The translations under genes were made by a program, and so were the position numbers. This document shows positions 1 through 7,812 of a stretch of DNA of 20,332 nucleotides, one piece after another. The first letter of the stretch is position 1; each line of letters starts with the position of its first letter. The stretch comes from Nitrospirota bacterium. Lineage in GTDB: Bacteria > Nitrospirota > Nitrospiria > Nitrospirales > Nitrospiraceae. The notes beneath the pieces were generated by a model. That model was not told the DNA's origin. It saw nothing but the letters and a program-made list of their open reading frames with translations, and made no database searches. The DNA lies in the NCBI GenBank assembly GCA_016222925.1, contig JACRQB010000172.1:1-20332 (forward strand), in the 5' to 3' direction.

Positions 1-880
1 TAGCCTGTTGGGCCTGCTTGGTCGGGGGCAGGGTCGCGATGAACTCGAGAGATTTTGTTTCGCCTGGTTGGAGCGGCGGGATCGGCAGCGTCGTGGCAGG
101 GAATTGCTCGATGACAACCGGGGTTCCGGTGAGCGAAGCAGAGGCGCTCTCAATCACTCTCGTTCCCGCATTGATAATATCCACCCGCACCCGCACATGC
201 TCGCCTCCTTCAAGAACCAGATTACTGTTCTCGTCGAGGAGCATGGCTTTGAATCGAAGAGCCTGTGTTGGTGGCGCCGAGGATGCCCCCACGACGCTTC
301 CCATTGGTATGGGACTCGGCTCGGCCGAAGAGGCGGTTTCTTGGCCGGTCACCGCCTGCCTGGCATTGAGAGAGACGCGTGTCGCAAAATCGACGACGGT
401 ATCGCGGATGAAGGGGTCGATCAGATAGTTGCAATTCTTGGAGAGTTGTTCGAGTCGCAACCGTTCCTGACGGGCAATCTTGATATCCGTTTGCCGGAGC
501 AACGTTCCCTTTTGATCGTGGATACGAGCGATGGCGTTGAGATGTAGGACGGCAGGGGCCCGATCGTACAAGGCCTCCTTATTGAGGTCGAACGATGAAT
601 CGACCAGATCAACGTGAATGACATAATCAGGTGTGGCGGTATCGCTGGTGCCGTCGTCAACCGTCGTTCCGCAGGAATCGCTGTAGCGAATCGTCAGGTC
701 TTTGATCGGCGGGGCAATGTCCAGCTTGGCGCTGGCGGGTAACGGGTCCCCTAGTGGGGGAAATTCAAGAGGTTTGACACAAGCGGCGAGGAGCAACGCG
801 CAGACGATCCCCGCCCCGGTGACAAGCCTGGTATGATTGGGTCGTTCTGTTGGAATCACCGCATGACCTATGGTGACCAT
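1..880 (-). CDS. Putative outer-membrane/periplasmic lipoprotein, C-terminus outside window
   Basis: This minus-strand frame stays open from an ATG at 880 to the left edge, giving at least 293 residues with the C-terminus missing. The N-terminus has basic residues, a short hydrophobic stretch and a lipobox (LAAC, Cys34), so a lipid-anchored envelope protein is predicted. The next section (about residues 50-190) mentions no recognisable enzyme motif. The last 80 visible residues are beta-rich, with alternating hydrophobic residues and a Pro-Gly turn (LQPGETKSLEF), and resemble a CARDB/Ig-like adhesion fold. That fold assignment is an inference from pattern only. No clear Shine-Dalgarno sequence precedes the ATG, so the exact start is uncertain. 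It is divergent from the protease gene. I do not recognise the family. Confidence 0.75.
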   Translation of the reverse strand, partial: MVTIGHAVIPTERPNHTRLVTGAGIVCALLLAACVKPLEFPPLGDPLPASAKLDIAPPIKDLTIRYSDSCGTTVDDGTSDTATPDYVIHVDLVDSSFDLNKEALYDRAPAVLHLNAIARIHDQKGTLLRQTDIKIARQERLRLEQLSKNCNYLIDPFIRDTVVDFATRVSLNARQAVTGQETASSAEPSPIPMGSVVGASSAPPTQALRFKAMLLDENSNLVLEGGEHVRVRVDIINAGTRVIESASASLTGTPVVIEQFPATTLPIPPLQPGETKSLEFIATLPPTKQAQQA

Positions 881-1033
881 TTCGCTGCGGCCGCCAGCCA
901 CCGTACTTGAAATATCAGATGAAAGGCAACCGTCCGGCTGGTATGAGCAGAATGGATGTCTTTGGGGCGGTGAGGGGGGCTTTGATTAGATCTCTCTCAT
1001 GACAGACTTTGCTCGTAAACGGACTTTTCCTCT

Positions 1034-1063
1034 TTGAAGCTCGTTGAAAAAGTAGTGTAAGAT
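1034..1063 (+). promoter_or_regulatory. Candidate sigma70-type promoter for the DegQ-like protease gene
   Basis: The divergent gap 881-1138 contains a -35-like TTGAAG at 1034-1039, an 18-base spacer and a -10-like TAAGAT at 1058-1063. Transcription from about 1070 would give a roughly 70-base leader before the protease start. The match is moderate and the call rests on two hexamers only. I saw no convincing sigmaE-type element, although heat or envelope stress control would be expected for this protein family. Confidence 0.3.
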
Positions 1064-1138
1064 GAAACGTTCAATGTGTGGAGATGCTCGTTCCCAATAG
1101 CACTCTCGATGAGAGTCACATCCTGGAGGAATTCAGAT

Positions 1139-2647
1139 ATGGTCAACTGGACTCAGCAAGCGACAAACGTGCTTATCGGTGGTGGCTTGGCCGTGTGTGC
1201 TCTTGTCGGAAGTGGATGCGTATCACCTGTCTCAGCTGCCGGCGTCCCTCCGGCCTGGGCTCAGGGCTTTTCGGAGATCGTGAAAAAGACCACTCCGGCT
1301 GTCGTGAATATCGCGGTGACAGGTGGAGGAGAAGGGAGCCGGAGACGCGGAGGCATGCCGCCTAATCCGTTCGGTACCCCTCCTCCTGGTGATGAGCCGG
1401 GAGGCGGAGAATTGCCGACCCCGCCGCCAAACCCGCATGGTCCACCCGCGCCGCATGGCCGCCCGGATCAGAGTGCGGGATCCGGAGTCATCTTTGATGC
1501 CAACGGGTTCATCGTGACCAATAATCACGTCGTGGAAGGAGCCACGCAGATTACCGTGACCCTCAGCGATCGGCGCGAGTTTTCGGCGAAGGTGGTGGGC
1601 ACCGATCCAAAGACGGATTTGGCGGTCATCAAGATTGAATCCAAGGATCTGCCGTCGCTGAAATGGGCGGAGTATGAAAAGCTACAAGTCGGTGATCTTG
1701 TGCTGGCGGTGGGAAGTCCGTTTGGTCTGAGCTCGACCGTCACGCTCGGCATCATCAGCGCCCTTGGGCGTGGGAATGTGGGCATTGCGGACTATGAAGA
1801 TTTCATTCAGACCGACGCGGCGATCAATCCGGGAAACTCCGGCGGAGCGCTCGTCAATATGAATGGAGATCTGATCGGTATCAACACCGCGATCTTCTCG
1901 CGAACCGGCGGATCGGAAGGGATCGGGTTTGCGATTCCCAGCAGCATCGCGCTCGATATTGTGGACAGTCTGCAGAAAACAGGCAAGGTCGTACGCGGAT
2001 GGATGGGTGTTGCAATCCAAGAAATTACGCCGGCCTTGGCGAAATCGTTCAAACTCCCGGAGCAGCGGAAGGGGGTATTGATCAGCGATGTCAATGAGAA
2101 TGGCCCATCCCATGCCGCAGGAGTGAAGCGAGGCGATGTCGTCGTGGCCTTTAATGGCAAGGAAGTGCAGAGTGTCAGCCAGCTGCGCAATCTTGTCGCA
2201 CGAACGATGGTCGGAAAAGACGCGCAGGTCAAAGTGTTGCGCGAAGGCAAGGAGCAGCTGATCGCGGTGAAAGTTGCTGAACGCCCATCGGACGAACTGT
2301 TGGCCAAGAAAGAGCCGTCGCCGCCGAAGGATGCGGGCGAAACGATGAAGCTGCCGGACAATGTGCTCGCGTCGTTGCGTGTCCAAACGCTGGATAATGC
2401 GTTGATGAGTCAGTTGAATATTTCCACGAAGATGGTCGGAGTGGTCATCACCTCGGTAGAGCCGAGTGGGCCGGGAGAGGCAGCCGGGCTTCAGCGTGGT
2501 GATGTGATTCAAGAAGTCAATCATGAGCCCATCAAGACGTTGAGCGATTATCAAAAGATCGCAGAAAAGATCAAGAAAGACGAACTCGCCGTGCTGTTAG
2601 TTAATCGGCAAGGGAACAGCCTGTTTGTGGCGGTGAATCCGAAGTAG
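1139..2647 (+). CDS. degQ: DegP/DegQ (HtrA) family periplasmic serine endoprotease
   Basis: This encodes a 502-residue protein that degrades or refolds damaged envelope proteins. An N-terminal hydrophobic segment (about 10-27) and an AWAQ cleavage-like site (40-42) indicate export. The trypsin-like domain carries the full triad: His130 in TNNHVVEG, Asp160 in KTDLAVIK and Ser234 in NPGNSGGAL. Two PDZ domains follow at about 285-380 and 405-500, as in DegP/DegQ. Residues 63-112 form a Gly/Pro-rich insert in place of the usual LA-loop Phe cluster. The start at 1139 is chosen because GGAGG at 1125-1129 sits correctly before it. The frame is open 21 codons further upstream, but that extension is not signal-peptide-like. 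degQ versus degP cannot be settled from sequence alone. Confidence 0.93.
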   Translation: MVNWTQQATNVLIGGGLAVCALVGSGCVSPVSAAGVPPAWAQGFSEIVKKTTPAVVNIAVTGGGEGSRRRGGMPPNPFGTPPPGDEPGGGELPTPPPNPHGPPAPHGRPDQSAGSGVIFDANGFIVTNNHVVEGATQITVTLSDRREFSAKVVGTDPKTDLAVIKIESKDLPSLKWAEYEKLQVGDLVLAVGSPFGLSSTVTLGIISALGRGNVGIADYEDFIQTDAAINPGNSGGALVNMNGDLIGINTAIFSRTGGSEGIGFAIPSSIALDIVDSLQKTGKVVRGWMGVAIQEITPALAKSFKLPEQRKGVLISDVNENGPSHAAGVKRGDVVVAFNGKEVQSVSQLRNLVARTMVGKDAQVKVLREGKEQLIAVKVAERPSDELLAKKEPSPPKDAGETMKLPDNVLASLRVQTLDNALMSQLNISTKMVGVVITSVEPSGPGEAAGLQRGDVIQEVNHEPIKTLSDYQKIAEKIKKDELAVLLVNRQGNSLFVAVNPK

Positions 2648-2673
2648 AAGCACAGAGGAATCTGTTGATCTGT

Positions 2674-2710
2674 CGATCTGGCGATTGGGCTTCCGCCAAT
2701 CGTCAGATCG
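2674..2710 (+). other. Stem-loop between protease and tatC genes
   Basis: A near-perfect inverted repeat pairs 2674-2688 with 2696-2710, giving 15 pairs (one G-U) around the 7-base loop GCTTCCG. It lies 26 bases after the protease stop. No U tract follows, so it is not a canonical intrinsic terminator. It could attenuate transcription, protect a 3' end or mark an RNA-processing site between the two genes. Confidence 0.6.
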
Positions 2711-2744
2711 TCGGGTTGATAGACTCTAAAACTTGCGAGGCTCT

Positions 2745-3686
2745 GTGCTGAATAAGCTGAGCCGGTGGCTGCAAGATTCGGTCTTCAAGCCGCTGGAAGA
2801 CAAGAAGATGCCGGTCATGGAACACCTTGTGGAGTTCCAGGTCCGGCTCACCCGTGCGGTGATCGCCCTGGCGGTCGTGTTCATGGGGACGTTTTTTTAT
2901 GCCGACGCGCTGGTCAAATGGCTGCGGGTTCCGCTCCAGAACATGTTCGTGCCGAGCCAATTGACCTGGGAACCGACCGATTTGCCGACGGTGCCGTTTG
3001 TCTTTCTTGCGCCGGCGGAGGCACTCTGGCAGAACGTCAAGGTCGCGGGACTGTTTGCCATTGTGCTCGCCATGCCCTATCTCTTGTATGAGATCTGGCG
3101 GTTCGTCGTTCCGGGACTGCATGCTCAGGAGCGACGGTTTGTCGGGCCGTTCGTCTGTGTGAGCGCGTTGGCGTTCTACGCCGGGGTCGGATTCTCATTT
3201 TTCTTCGTGCTTCCGTTCGCGTTGAATTTTTTGATTTCGTACGGAGTGAACGCCGGATTCGTGCCGCAAATCTCGATCGCCCAGTATGTCGGGTTTGCTC
3301 TGTGGTTTTTGACGGTCTTTGGGCTGATCTTTGAAGTGCCTCTGGCCATTACCCTCATGGCCAAGTTAGGCTGGGTCGATGCGCCGTTCCTGATTCAGTA
3401 TTGGAAGTGGGCGTTGTTGGGATCATTTGTCATCGCCGCGATTCTGACACCCACGCCGGACCCGTTTAATCAGATGCTGATGGCTGGCCCCATGTTTCTT
3501 CTTTACTGGGTCGGTATCTTCGGCGCGAAGGTGTTTGGCAAAAAAACACCTGCTGAAAGTCAGCACACAGGTGTTCCGACGGTCGCCATGGCCGGGGTAG
3601 GGGCTGGGGGGACTGCTTCGGGCATGTCGATGCCGAAATCTTCGGGTGATGATTATGTCGGCGTTCCAGGAGGACGACACCACTAA
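2745..3686 (+). CDS. tatC: Twin-arginine translocase subunit TatC
   Basis: TatC is the polytopic inner-membrane receptor for folded proteins carrying twin-arginine signal peptides. The family N-terminal signature MPVMEHLVEFQVRL is followed by six hydrophobic segments, with the characteristic PGLHAQERR loop after segment 2 and FEVPL in segment 5. The GTG at 2745 is favoured, as GAGG lies just before it, and gives 313 residues; TTG at 2733 or ATG at 2809 are alternatives. An unusual feature is a 45-50 residue Gly/Ala/Ser-rich cytoplasmic tail ending in GGRHH, not needed for the TatC core. No tatA or tatB is next to it. It heads the run of Fe-S and molybdenum cofactor genes, which fits export of a cofactor-loaded redox enzyme. 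Confidence 0.93.
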   Translation: MLNKLSRWLQDSVFKPLEDKKMPVMEHLVEFQVRLTRAVIALAVVFMGTFFYADALVKWLRVPLQNMFVPSQLTWEPTDLPTVPFVFLAPAEALWQNVKVAGLFAIVLAMPYLLYEIWRFVVPGLHAQERRFVGPFVCVSALAFYAGVGFSFFFVLPFALNFLISYGVNAGFVPQISIAQYVGFALWFLTVFGLIFEVPLAITLMAKLGWVDAPFLIQYWKWALLGSFVIAAILTPTPDPFNQMLMAGPMFLLYWVGIFGAKVFGKKTPAESQHTGVPTVAMAGVGAGGTASGMSMPKSSGDDYVGVPGGRHH

Positions 3687-3729
3687 CGACGAGGGCAAGC
3701 GACACCAATGGTCGGAGAAAAGAAATTCT

Positions 3730-4698
3730 ATGGCACGTGAACTCAATGTCATCAATGCCGGAAGCGGGAATAGCGACGCCTGTACGTATATGTGGGCCTG
3801 TGCCATCTGCGACGAAAACGAGCGGTGCCAGAAGGATAAAGAAGGACACAGCCGATGGCTGGTCGCCAAGCGGATGGAGCGTATCGAGCACAAAGTACTC
3901 ATCATGAGCAATAAGGGCGGTGTGGGGAAAAGCACCTGCACGACTAACATTGCGGTGAGTCTTGCGCTCAAGGGATGGCATGTCGGAATCTGTGACATGG
4001 ATATTCATGGTCCCAATATTCCGAAAATGGTCGGTGCGGAAGGTCAGAAGCTCAAGGTCAGCACTTCCGGGGGGATTATTCCCTTCCAAGCCTATAATTT
4101 GAAGATCGCCTCGATGTCGTTTCTGTTGCAGAATTCGGATGACCCAATTATCTGGCGCGATGCCTACAAGTACGAATTCATCAATCAGCTGCTCGGAGGT
4201 GTCGATTGGCAGGATTTGAATTTTCTCCTGATCGATCTCCCGCCGGGAACCGGGAACGAGTCGGTCACGACAATCGATCTGCTCGGCACGGTGAGCGGTG
4301 CCGTGATTGTGACGACGCCGCAAGAAGTGGCGCTGCTTGATTCCAGAAAATCGGTCACATTTTGTAAGGATAGCGAGGTGCCGATCGTCGGGATCGTGGA
4401 AAATATGAGTGGGCTTGAGTGTCCGCATTGCCATACTCAGATTGATGTATTCAGAAAGGGTGGCGGGGAAGCGTCCGCGCTTGATATGGGCGTCCCATTT
4501 TTGGGACGGATTCCGCTCGATCCCGATGTGGTGACACAGTCAGATGCAGGTGAACCCTTTGCCCTGTTCAACTCTGATTCGCCGACCGCGGAAGCGTACC
4601 ACCAGATCGCCAATCAGGTTGAAGCCTTTTGTAAAAAAAGTGCCTCGTTATTGAAAGTGGGGCGGACGACGACAGGATTGCTGAAAGGAGATCGTTAG
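3730..4698 (+). CDS. mrp: Mrp/NBP35-family Fe-S cluster carrier ATPase
   Basis: This 322-residue P-loop ATPase is predicted to bind a transient [4Fe-4S] cluster and pass it to target proteins. The deviant Walker A motif NKGGVGKST is at 61-69, with DMDIHGPN at 89-96 and LLIDLPPGTG further on. A CPHC pair at 231-234 is the family's dimer-bridging cluster site. The N-terminus also has four cysteines (C18, C24, C27, C33; spacing 5-2-5) before the ATPase domain, like the N-terminal cluster site of NBP35 proteins, whose first gap is longer. The start at 3730 has a weak GGAG at 3714-3717; the frame is open to 3646, which would overlap tatC. It ends one base into moeA. Its neighbours suggest a role in assembling an Fe-S molybdoenzyme. 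Confidence 0.9.
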   Translation: MARELNVINAGSGNSDACTYMWACAICDENERCQKDKEGHSRWLVAKRMERIEHKVLIMSNKGGVGKSTCTTNIAVSLALKGWHVGICDMDIHGPNIPKMVGAEGQKLKVSTSGGIIPFQAYNLKIASMSFLLQNSDDPIIWRDAYKYEFINQLLGGVDWQDLNFLLIDLPPGTGNESVTTIDLLGTVSGAVIVTTPQEVALLDSRKSVTFCKDSEVPIVGIVENMSGLECPHCHTQIDVFRKGGGEASALDMGVPFLGRIPLDPDVVTQSDAGEPFALFNSDSPTAEAYHQIANQVEAFCKKSASLLKVGRTTTGLLKGDR

Positions 4699-5996
4699 TG
4701 AAAGCTGCGGATCCGATGACCGGATTGACCCAACTCTACGATGCGCAAAAGGTCGTTCTCGATGCTGCGCCGCTGTTGGGTCTTGAAAAAGTCTCGATTC
4801 TGGACGCCTTGGGCCGCGTCCTGGGTGAAGATATCGTCGCGGAACGCGATAATCCGCCGTGGGATAACTCAGCCATGGATGGGTTTGCCGTCAGGTGGGA
4901 GGATATCAAGCAGGAGCACGCCATTCAGAAACCAGTCACGCTCTCGGTCATTGAGGATGTTCCAGCTGGGACCATGCCGTCCAAGACAGTCGGTCCTGGT
5001 CAGGCCATCCGGATCATGACCGGGGCCCCGATCCCCCGAGGGGCGGATACGGTGCTGAAGGTTGAAGATACGGAACAGGCACCTGATTTGGTCCGCGTGT
5101 TTAAGGCGGAGCCCAAAGGGGCTAACATGAGGCCGCAGGGTGAAGACGTCAAGAAAGGGGAGTGTATCATCGCGAATGGGACCAGACTTCGTCCCAGCGA
5201 GGTCGGGATGTTGGCGATCCTTGCGAAGTCGTTCGTGTTTGTCCACCAGCGGCCACGGGTGGCGATCCTTTCGACCGGTGATGAGTTGGCTGACTTGGAC
5301 GAGCGGTTCAGCGAGGAAAAGATCATCAATTCAAACAGCTATGGGATCGCTGCGGCTGTGCAGGAAGCGGGAGGCATTCCGTTCTTACTCGGCATCGCCC
5401 GCGATACACCGGCGGCGCTCAAGGAAAAAATTTCCCAGGGCTTGAATGCAGACATTCTGGTGTTGTCCGGCGGCGTTTCGATGGGGGACTATGATTTCAC
5501 TAAAGCGGTGTTCTGTGAGCTCGGCGCCGAGATGAATTTTTGGAAACTCGCCATCCGACCTGGGCAGCCGCTGGCCTTCGGGAAGATCCAGGGCAAGCTC
5601 GCATTCGGACTCCCAGGCAACCCGGTTTCTTCGATGGTGACCTTCGAGCAGTTGGTGAGACCTGCGTTACTCAAAATGAGCGGGTGTCGAAGCTATGGGC
5701 GTCCGGTGGTTCAAGCCCGATTCCAGGAACGATTTTCCAAGCGTGGCGATCGTCGGCATTTCCTGCGCGGGATACTCACGAGCGAAGACGGTGTGTTCAA
5801 GGTTCGAACGACTGGAGCCCAGGGGTCCGGTATTCTGACATCGATGGTGAAAGCCAACTGTCTCATCGATATACCGGTCGAAGTGGAGCGATTGAATCCT
5901 GGTGACGCTGTCACAGTTCAGCTGTTGAACGGTGAAGCGTGGCCTAGCACCACCGAACATACACACTCTGCTGAACATCGTCTCTCCTGTTGCTGA
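4698..5996 (+). CDS. moeA: Molybdopterin molybdenumtransferase MoeA
   Basis: MoeA inserts molybdenum into adenylylated molybdopterin, completing the basic molybdenum cofactor. The 432-residue protein has the family hallmarks in order: NPPWDNSAMDGFAVR near residue 55, the IMTGAPIPRGADTV segment near 107, the MoCF-like domain with STGDEL and NSNSYGI around 195-215, LSGGVSMGDYDF near 260, and RPGQPLAFG then GLPGNPVS near 290-310. A beta-rich C-terminal domain follows. The GTG start at 4698 overlaps the previous stop by one base and has AAAGGAG at 4684-4690. The extreme C-terminus (about 20 residues, ending HRLSCC) looks like a non-conserved tail. It is followed at once by mobB. Confidence 0.95.
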   Translation: MKAADPMTGLTQLYDAQKVVLDAAPLLGLEKVSILDALGRVLGEDIVAERDNPPWDNSAMDGFAVRWEDIKQEHAIQKPVTLSVIEDVPAGTMPSKTVGPGQAIRIMTGAPIPRGADTVLKVEDTEQAPDLVRVFKAEPKGANMRPQGEDVKKGECIIANGTRLRPSEVGMLAILAKSFVFVHQRPRVAILSTGDELADLDERFSEEKIINSNSYGIAAAVQEAGGIPFLLGIARDTPAALKEKISQGLNADILVLSGGVSMGDYDFTKAVFCELGAEMNFWKLAIRPGQPLAFGKIQGKLAFGLPGNPVSSMVTFEQLVRPALLKMSGCRSYGRPVVQARFQERFSKRGDRRHFLRGILTSEDGVFKVRTTGAQGSGILTSMVKANCLIDIPVEVERLNPGDAVTVQLLNGEAWPSTTEHTHSAEHRLSCC

Positions 5997-6018
5997 ACAA
6001 GAAACTCAACGGTCACAC

Positions 6019-6495
6019 ATGTCTATTCCAATTGTTTCGTTTATCGGCCGGTCGAACAGCGGCAAAACAACCTTGATCGAACGCATCATCCCCGAGTTGG
6101 TCAAGGCCGGGTACCGGGTGGCAACGGTGAAGCATGCCGGCCACGGGTTTGATCTTGATACCGAAGGGAAGGATAGTTGGCGCCATAAACGTGCCGGCGC
6201 CAGTAGTGTTGTGGTCGTCTCCAAGGGAAGCCTTGCCTTGTTTGCTGATGTGTCCGAACAGCTGAAGGTGGAGGAAGTACGGGATCGTTTTTTGGATGCG
6301 TCCTATGACCTCATCATCGCCGAGGGGTGGAAAAGCGAAGGGCACCCGAAGATCATCATCGTTCGTGATCAGCTCGGTGAAATTTCTTACTCTTCCGACG
6401 GCCTCCTGGCAGTGGTCTCCGACAAGCCGATTACCCTGTCTGTGCCGATCCAACATTTCCCCCGTAGACGACGGGAGCATGAGCTGGAAGCCTAA
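6019..6495 (+). CDS. mobB: Molybdopterin-guanine dinucleotide biosynthesis protein MobB
   Basis: MobB is a small GTP-binding P-loop protein that assists MobA in forming the guanine-dinucleotide form of the molybdenum cofactor used by the DMSO-reductase/NarG superfamily. The 158-residue product opens with a P-loop, IGRSNSGKTTLIE, at about 8-20, then VKHAGHGFDLDTEGKDSW and the family AEGWKSEGHPKI motif around 110. The ATG at 6019 is taken because the P-loop strand starts right after it; no good Shine-Dalgarno is visible and coupling to moeA, 22 bases upstream, is likely. No mobA is in this window. Its last 17 bases overlap the cytochrome gene. Confidence 0.9.
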   Translation: MSIPIVSFIGRSNSGKTTLIERIIPELVKAGYRVATVKHAGHGFDLDTEGKDSWRHKRAGASSVVVVSKGSLALFADVSEQLKVEEVRDRFLDASYDLIIAEGWKSEGHPKIIIVRDQLGEISYSSDGLLAVVSDKPITLSVPIQHFPRRRREHELEA

Positions 6496-7189
6496 GGCCA
6501 CGCTGCTGTTGACCCTCGTCATCGGAGCGATGGCTCTGGTTGGAACCGCGATACCACTTACCGATCATCCGACGTTCTGCGCAGGATGCCACACGATCGC
6601 CCCTGCGTATGAGAGCTGGGCCAAGTCTTCCCATAAGGACGTTGCCTGCGTTGCCTGTCATGTGCGGCCAGGCGTTCAAGGCTGGTTGTCCGACAAGGTC
6701 TTAGCAGGAGTCAGAGATGCGGCGATCTATGTATTTGGAACACCGACCGATGCGCACAATCTCAAGGCGCGGGTAGATTCCGGAGTCTGCCTCAGTTGCC
6801 ACCGCCATATTCTGCGTGTGTCCGAGACGGCGCCGCGCGATCTTCCGCCACCGGTGAACGAGGTGGGGCTGGTCATGAACCATCGCCAACATATGGAGGC
6901 GTTCAGGGCTCGTGGGAGGGATGAAGGTTGTACGACGTGTCATTCAGGGGTGGTGCATGATGAACCCATCAAGGGGTACCCCATTGTTATTCCACGCGGA
7001 CATGTCTCGGCCGATCGCCAGCCGTGGCACCCGACTCATCCTGAGGGCTCCCATCTTCGCGCGAGGGCACTCAGCGACTGTTTCCGCTGCCATGATGGGA
7101 AGGCGCAGCATGGCGGGAAAGTATTAGACCGGAAATGTGAGACCTGTCATATCTCGGAGAAGATCAGCGGCACCTTGTTGTTCAATTGA
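6479..7189 (+). CDS. Membrane-anchored hexaheme cytochrome c, NapC/NrfH-type
   Basis: The 236-residue protein has a single N-terminal anchor (about 6-27) and six CXXCH heme c sites at 34-38, 57-61, 104-108, 151-155, 201-205 and 220-224. The beginning (DHPTFCAGCHTI, then a second CXXCH 23 residues on) matches the NapC/NirT/NrfH group, which takes electrons from membrane quinol and hands them to periplasmic enzymes. NrfH and NapC have four hemes; two more here, in a compact C-terminal half, are unusual. Spare histidines (MNHRQH and others) could be distal axial ligands. Start 6479 overlaps mobB by 17 bases in another frame; a GGGAG is present but too close, so translational coupling is likely. 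A role with a molybdoenzyme is inferred from the neighbours. Confidence 0.85.
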   Translation: MSWKPKATLLLTLVIGAMALVGTAIPLTDHPTFCAGCHTIAPAYESWAKSSHKDVACVACHVRPGVQGWLSDKVLAGVRDAAIYVFGTPTDAHNLKARVDSGVCLSCHRHILRVSETAPRDLPPPVNEVGLVMNHRQHMEAFRARGRDEGCTTCHSGVVHDEPIKGYPIVIPRGHVSADRQPWHPTHPEGSHLRARALSDCFRCHDGKAQHGGKVLDRKCETCHISEKISGTLLFN

Positions 7190-7210
7190 TCGACGGAATC
7201 CGTCCACGTG

Positions 7211-7492
7211 ATGGCTATCCCGGTACTGAAAGCGTCAGCTCTGACCAAGCGGTTCGGCGACTTTATGGCGGTCAATGAGGTATCCTTTGAGATTAGGCCG
7301 GGGGAGATCCTCGGACTCTTGGGGCCGAACGGAGCCGGGAAGACCACGACCATTCAGATGCTCTTGGGTCTCGTAACACCGACCGCTGGTTCTATTCACA
7401 TGTTCGGGCTGGATCTCTCGACTCATCGTGAGGAGATTCTGCAGCAGGTCAACTTTTCGTCCACCTACATCTCCATGCCTCGGGGCAGATGA
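7211..7492 (+). pseudogene. ABC-2 type transporter ATPase, N-terminal fragment (internally deleted gene)
   Basis: The 93-residue frame has the start of an ABC ATPase: LTKRFGDFMAVNEVSF, then Walker A GPNGAGKTT at 38-46 and the usual GLVTPTAGSI. It follows the family until YISMP near residue 88, then runs into a stop. The Q-loop and most of the helical subdomain, some 55-60 residues in relatives, are absent. The next frame resumes directly in the ABC signature motif. Either the ATG at 7211 or the GTG at 7208 may start it. The gene is 21 bases after the cytochrome gene, so in the same operon. As read it cannot form a working ATPase unless the deletion is a sequence or assembly error. Confidence 0.85.
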
Positions 7493-7812
7493 CGCGACTG
7501 ACCTTGGCGAAGGCGTTTCTGACAGAACCGCGCATCCTGTTTCTTGACGAGCCGACGGCGAGTTTGGACCCCGATATCGCCGAGAAGATCAGGTCGTTGC
7601 TTAAAGAAGAACGGCGAGCATCCGGGCTGAGTATCCTCTATACATCCCATAACATGCGTGAGATGGAAGAAATGTCGGATCGCATTATTTTTCTTCAGCG
7701 TGGACGCGTTGTGGCAGAGGGAACGGCGCGGGAAATTGTCGATCGATTCGGGAAAGCGGATTTGGAGGAGGTCTTTTTGAAGTTTGCGCGAGAGCAGCGG
7801 CAGGCATCATGA
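7489..7812 (+). pseudogene. ABC-2 type transporter ATPase, C-terminal fragment
   Basis: This frame continues the broken ATPase. Read from the codons just upstream of its ATG it begins SGQMTRLTLAKAF, the end of the ABC signature, followed by Walker B ILFLDEPTASLDP, the H-loop in TSHNM and the usual C-terminal EIVDRFGKADLEEVF segment. It is shifted relative to the N-terminal fragment, so the missing DNA should have a length of 1 modulo 3, on the order of 170-190 bases. It ends with ATGA, overlapping the next gene. The well-kept C-terminal sequence suggests the lesion is recent or an artefact. Confidence 0.85.

Noticed and set aside
1682..2554. Long 290-codon open frame on the minus strand inside the protease gene.
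   Set aside because: It is antisense to a well-supported protease with full catalytic triad and PDZ domains, and its translation is rich in His, Arg and Gln without any motif, as expected for a shadow frame.
3466..4434. 322-codon minus-strand frame opposite tatC and the Mrp/NBP35 gene.
   Set aside because: It crosses two conserved genes antisense and shows no domain; it is a frame shadow from GC-rich coding sequence.
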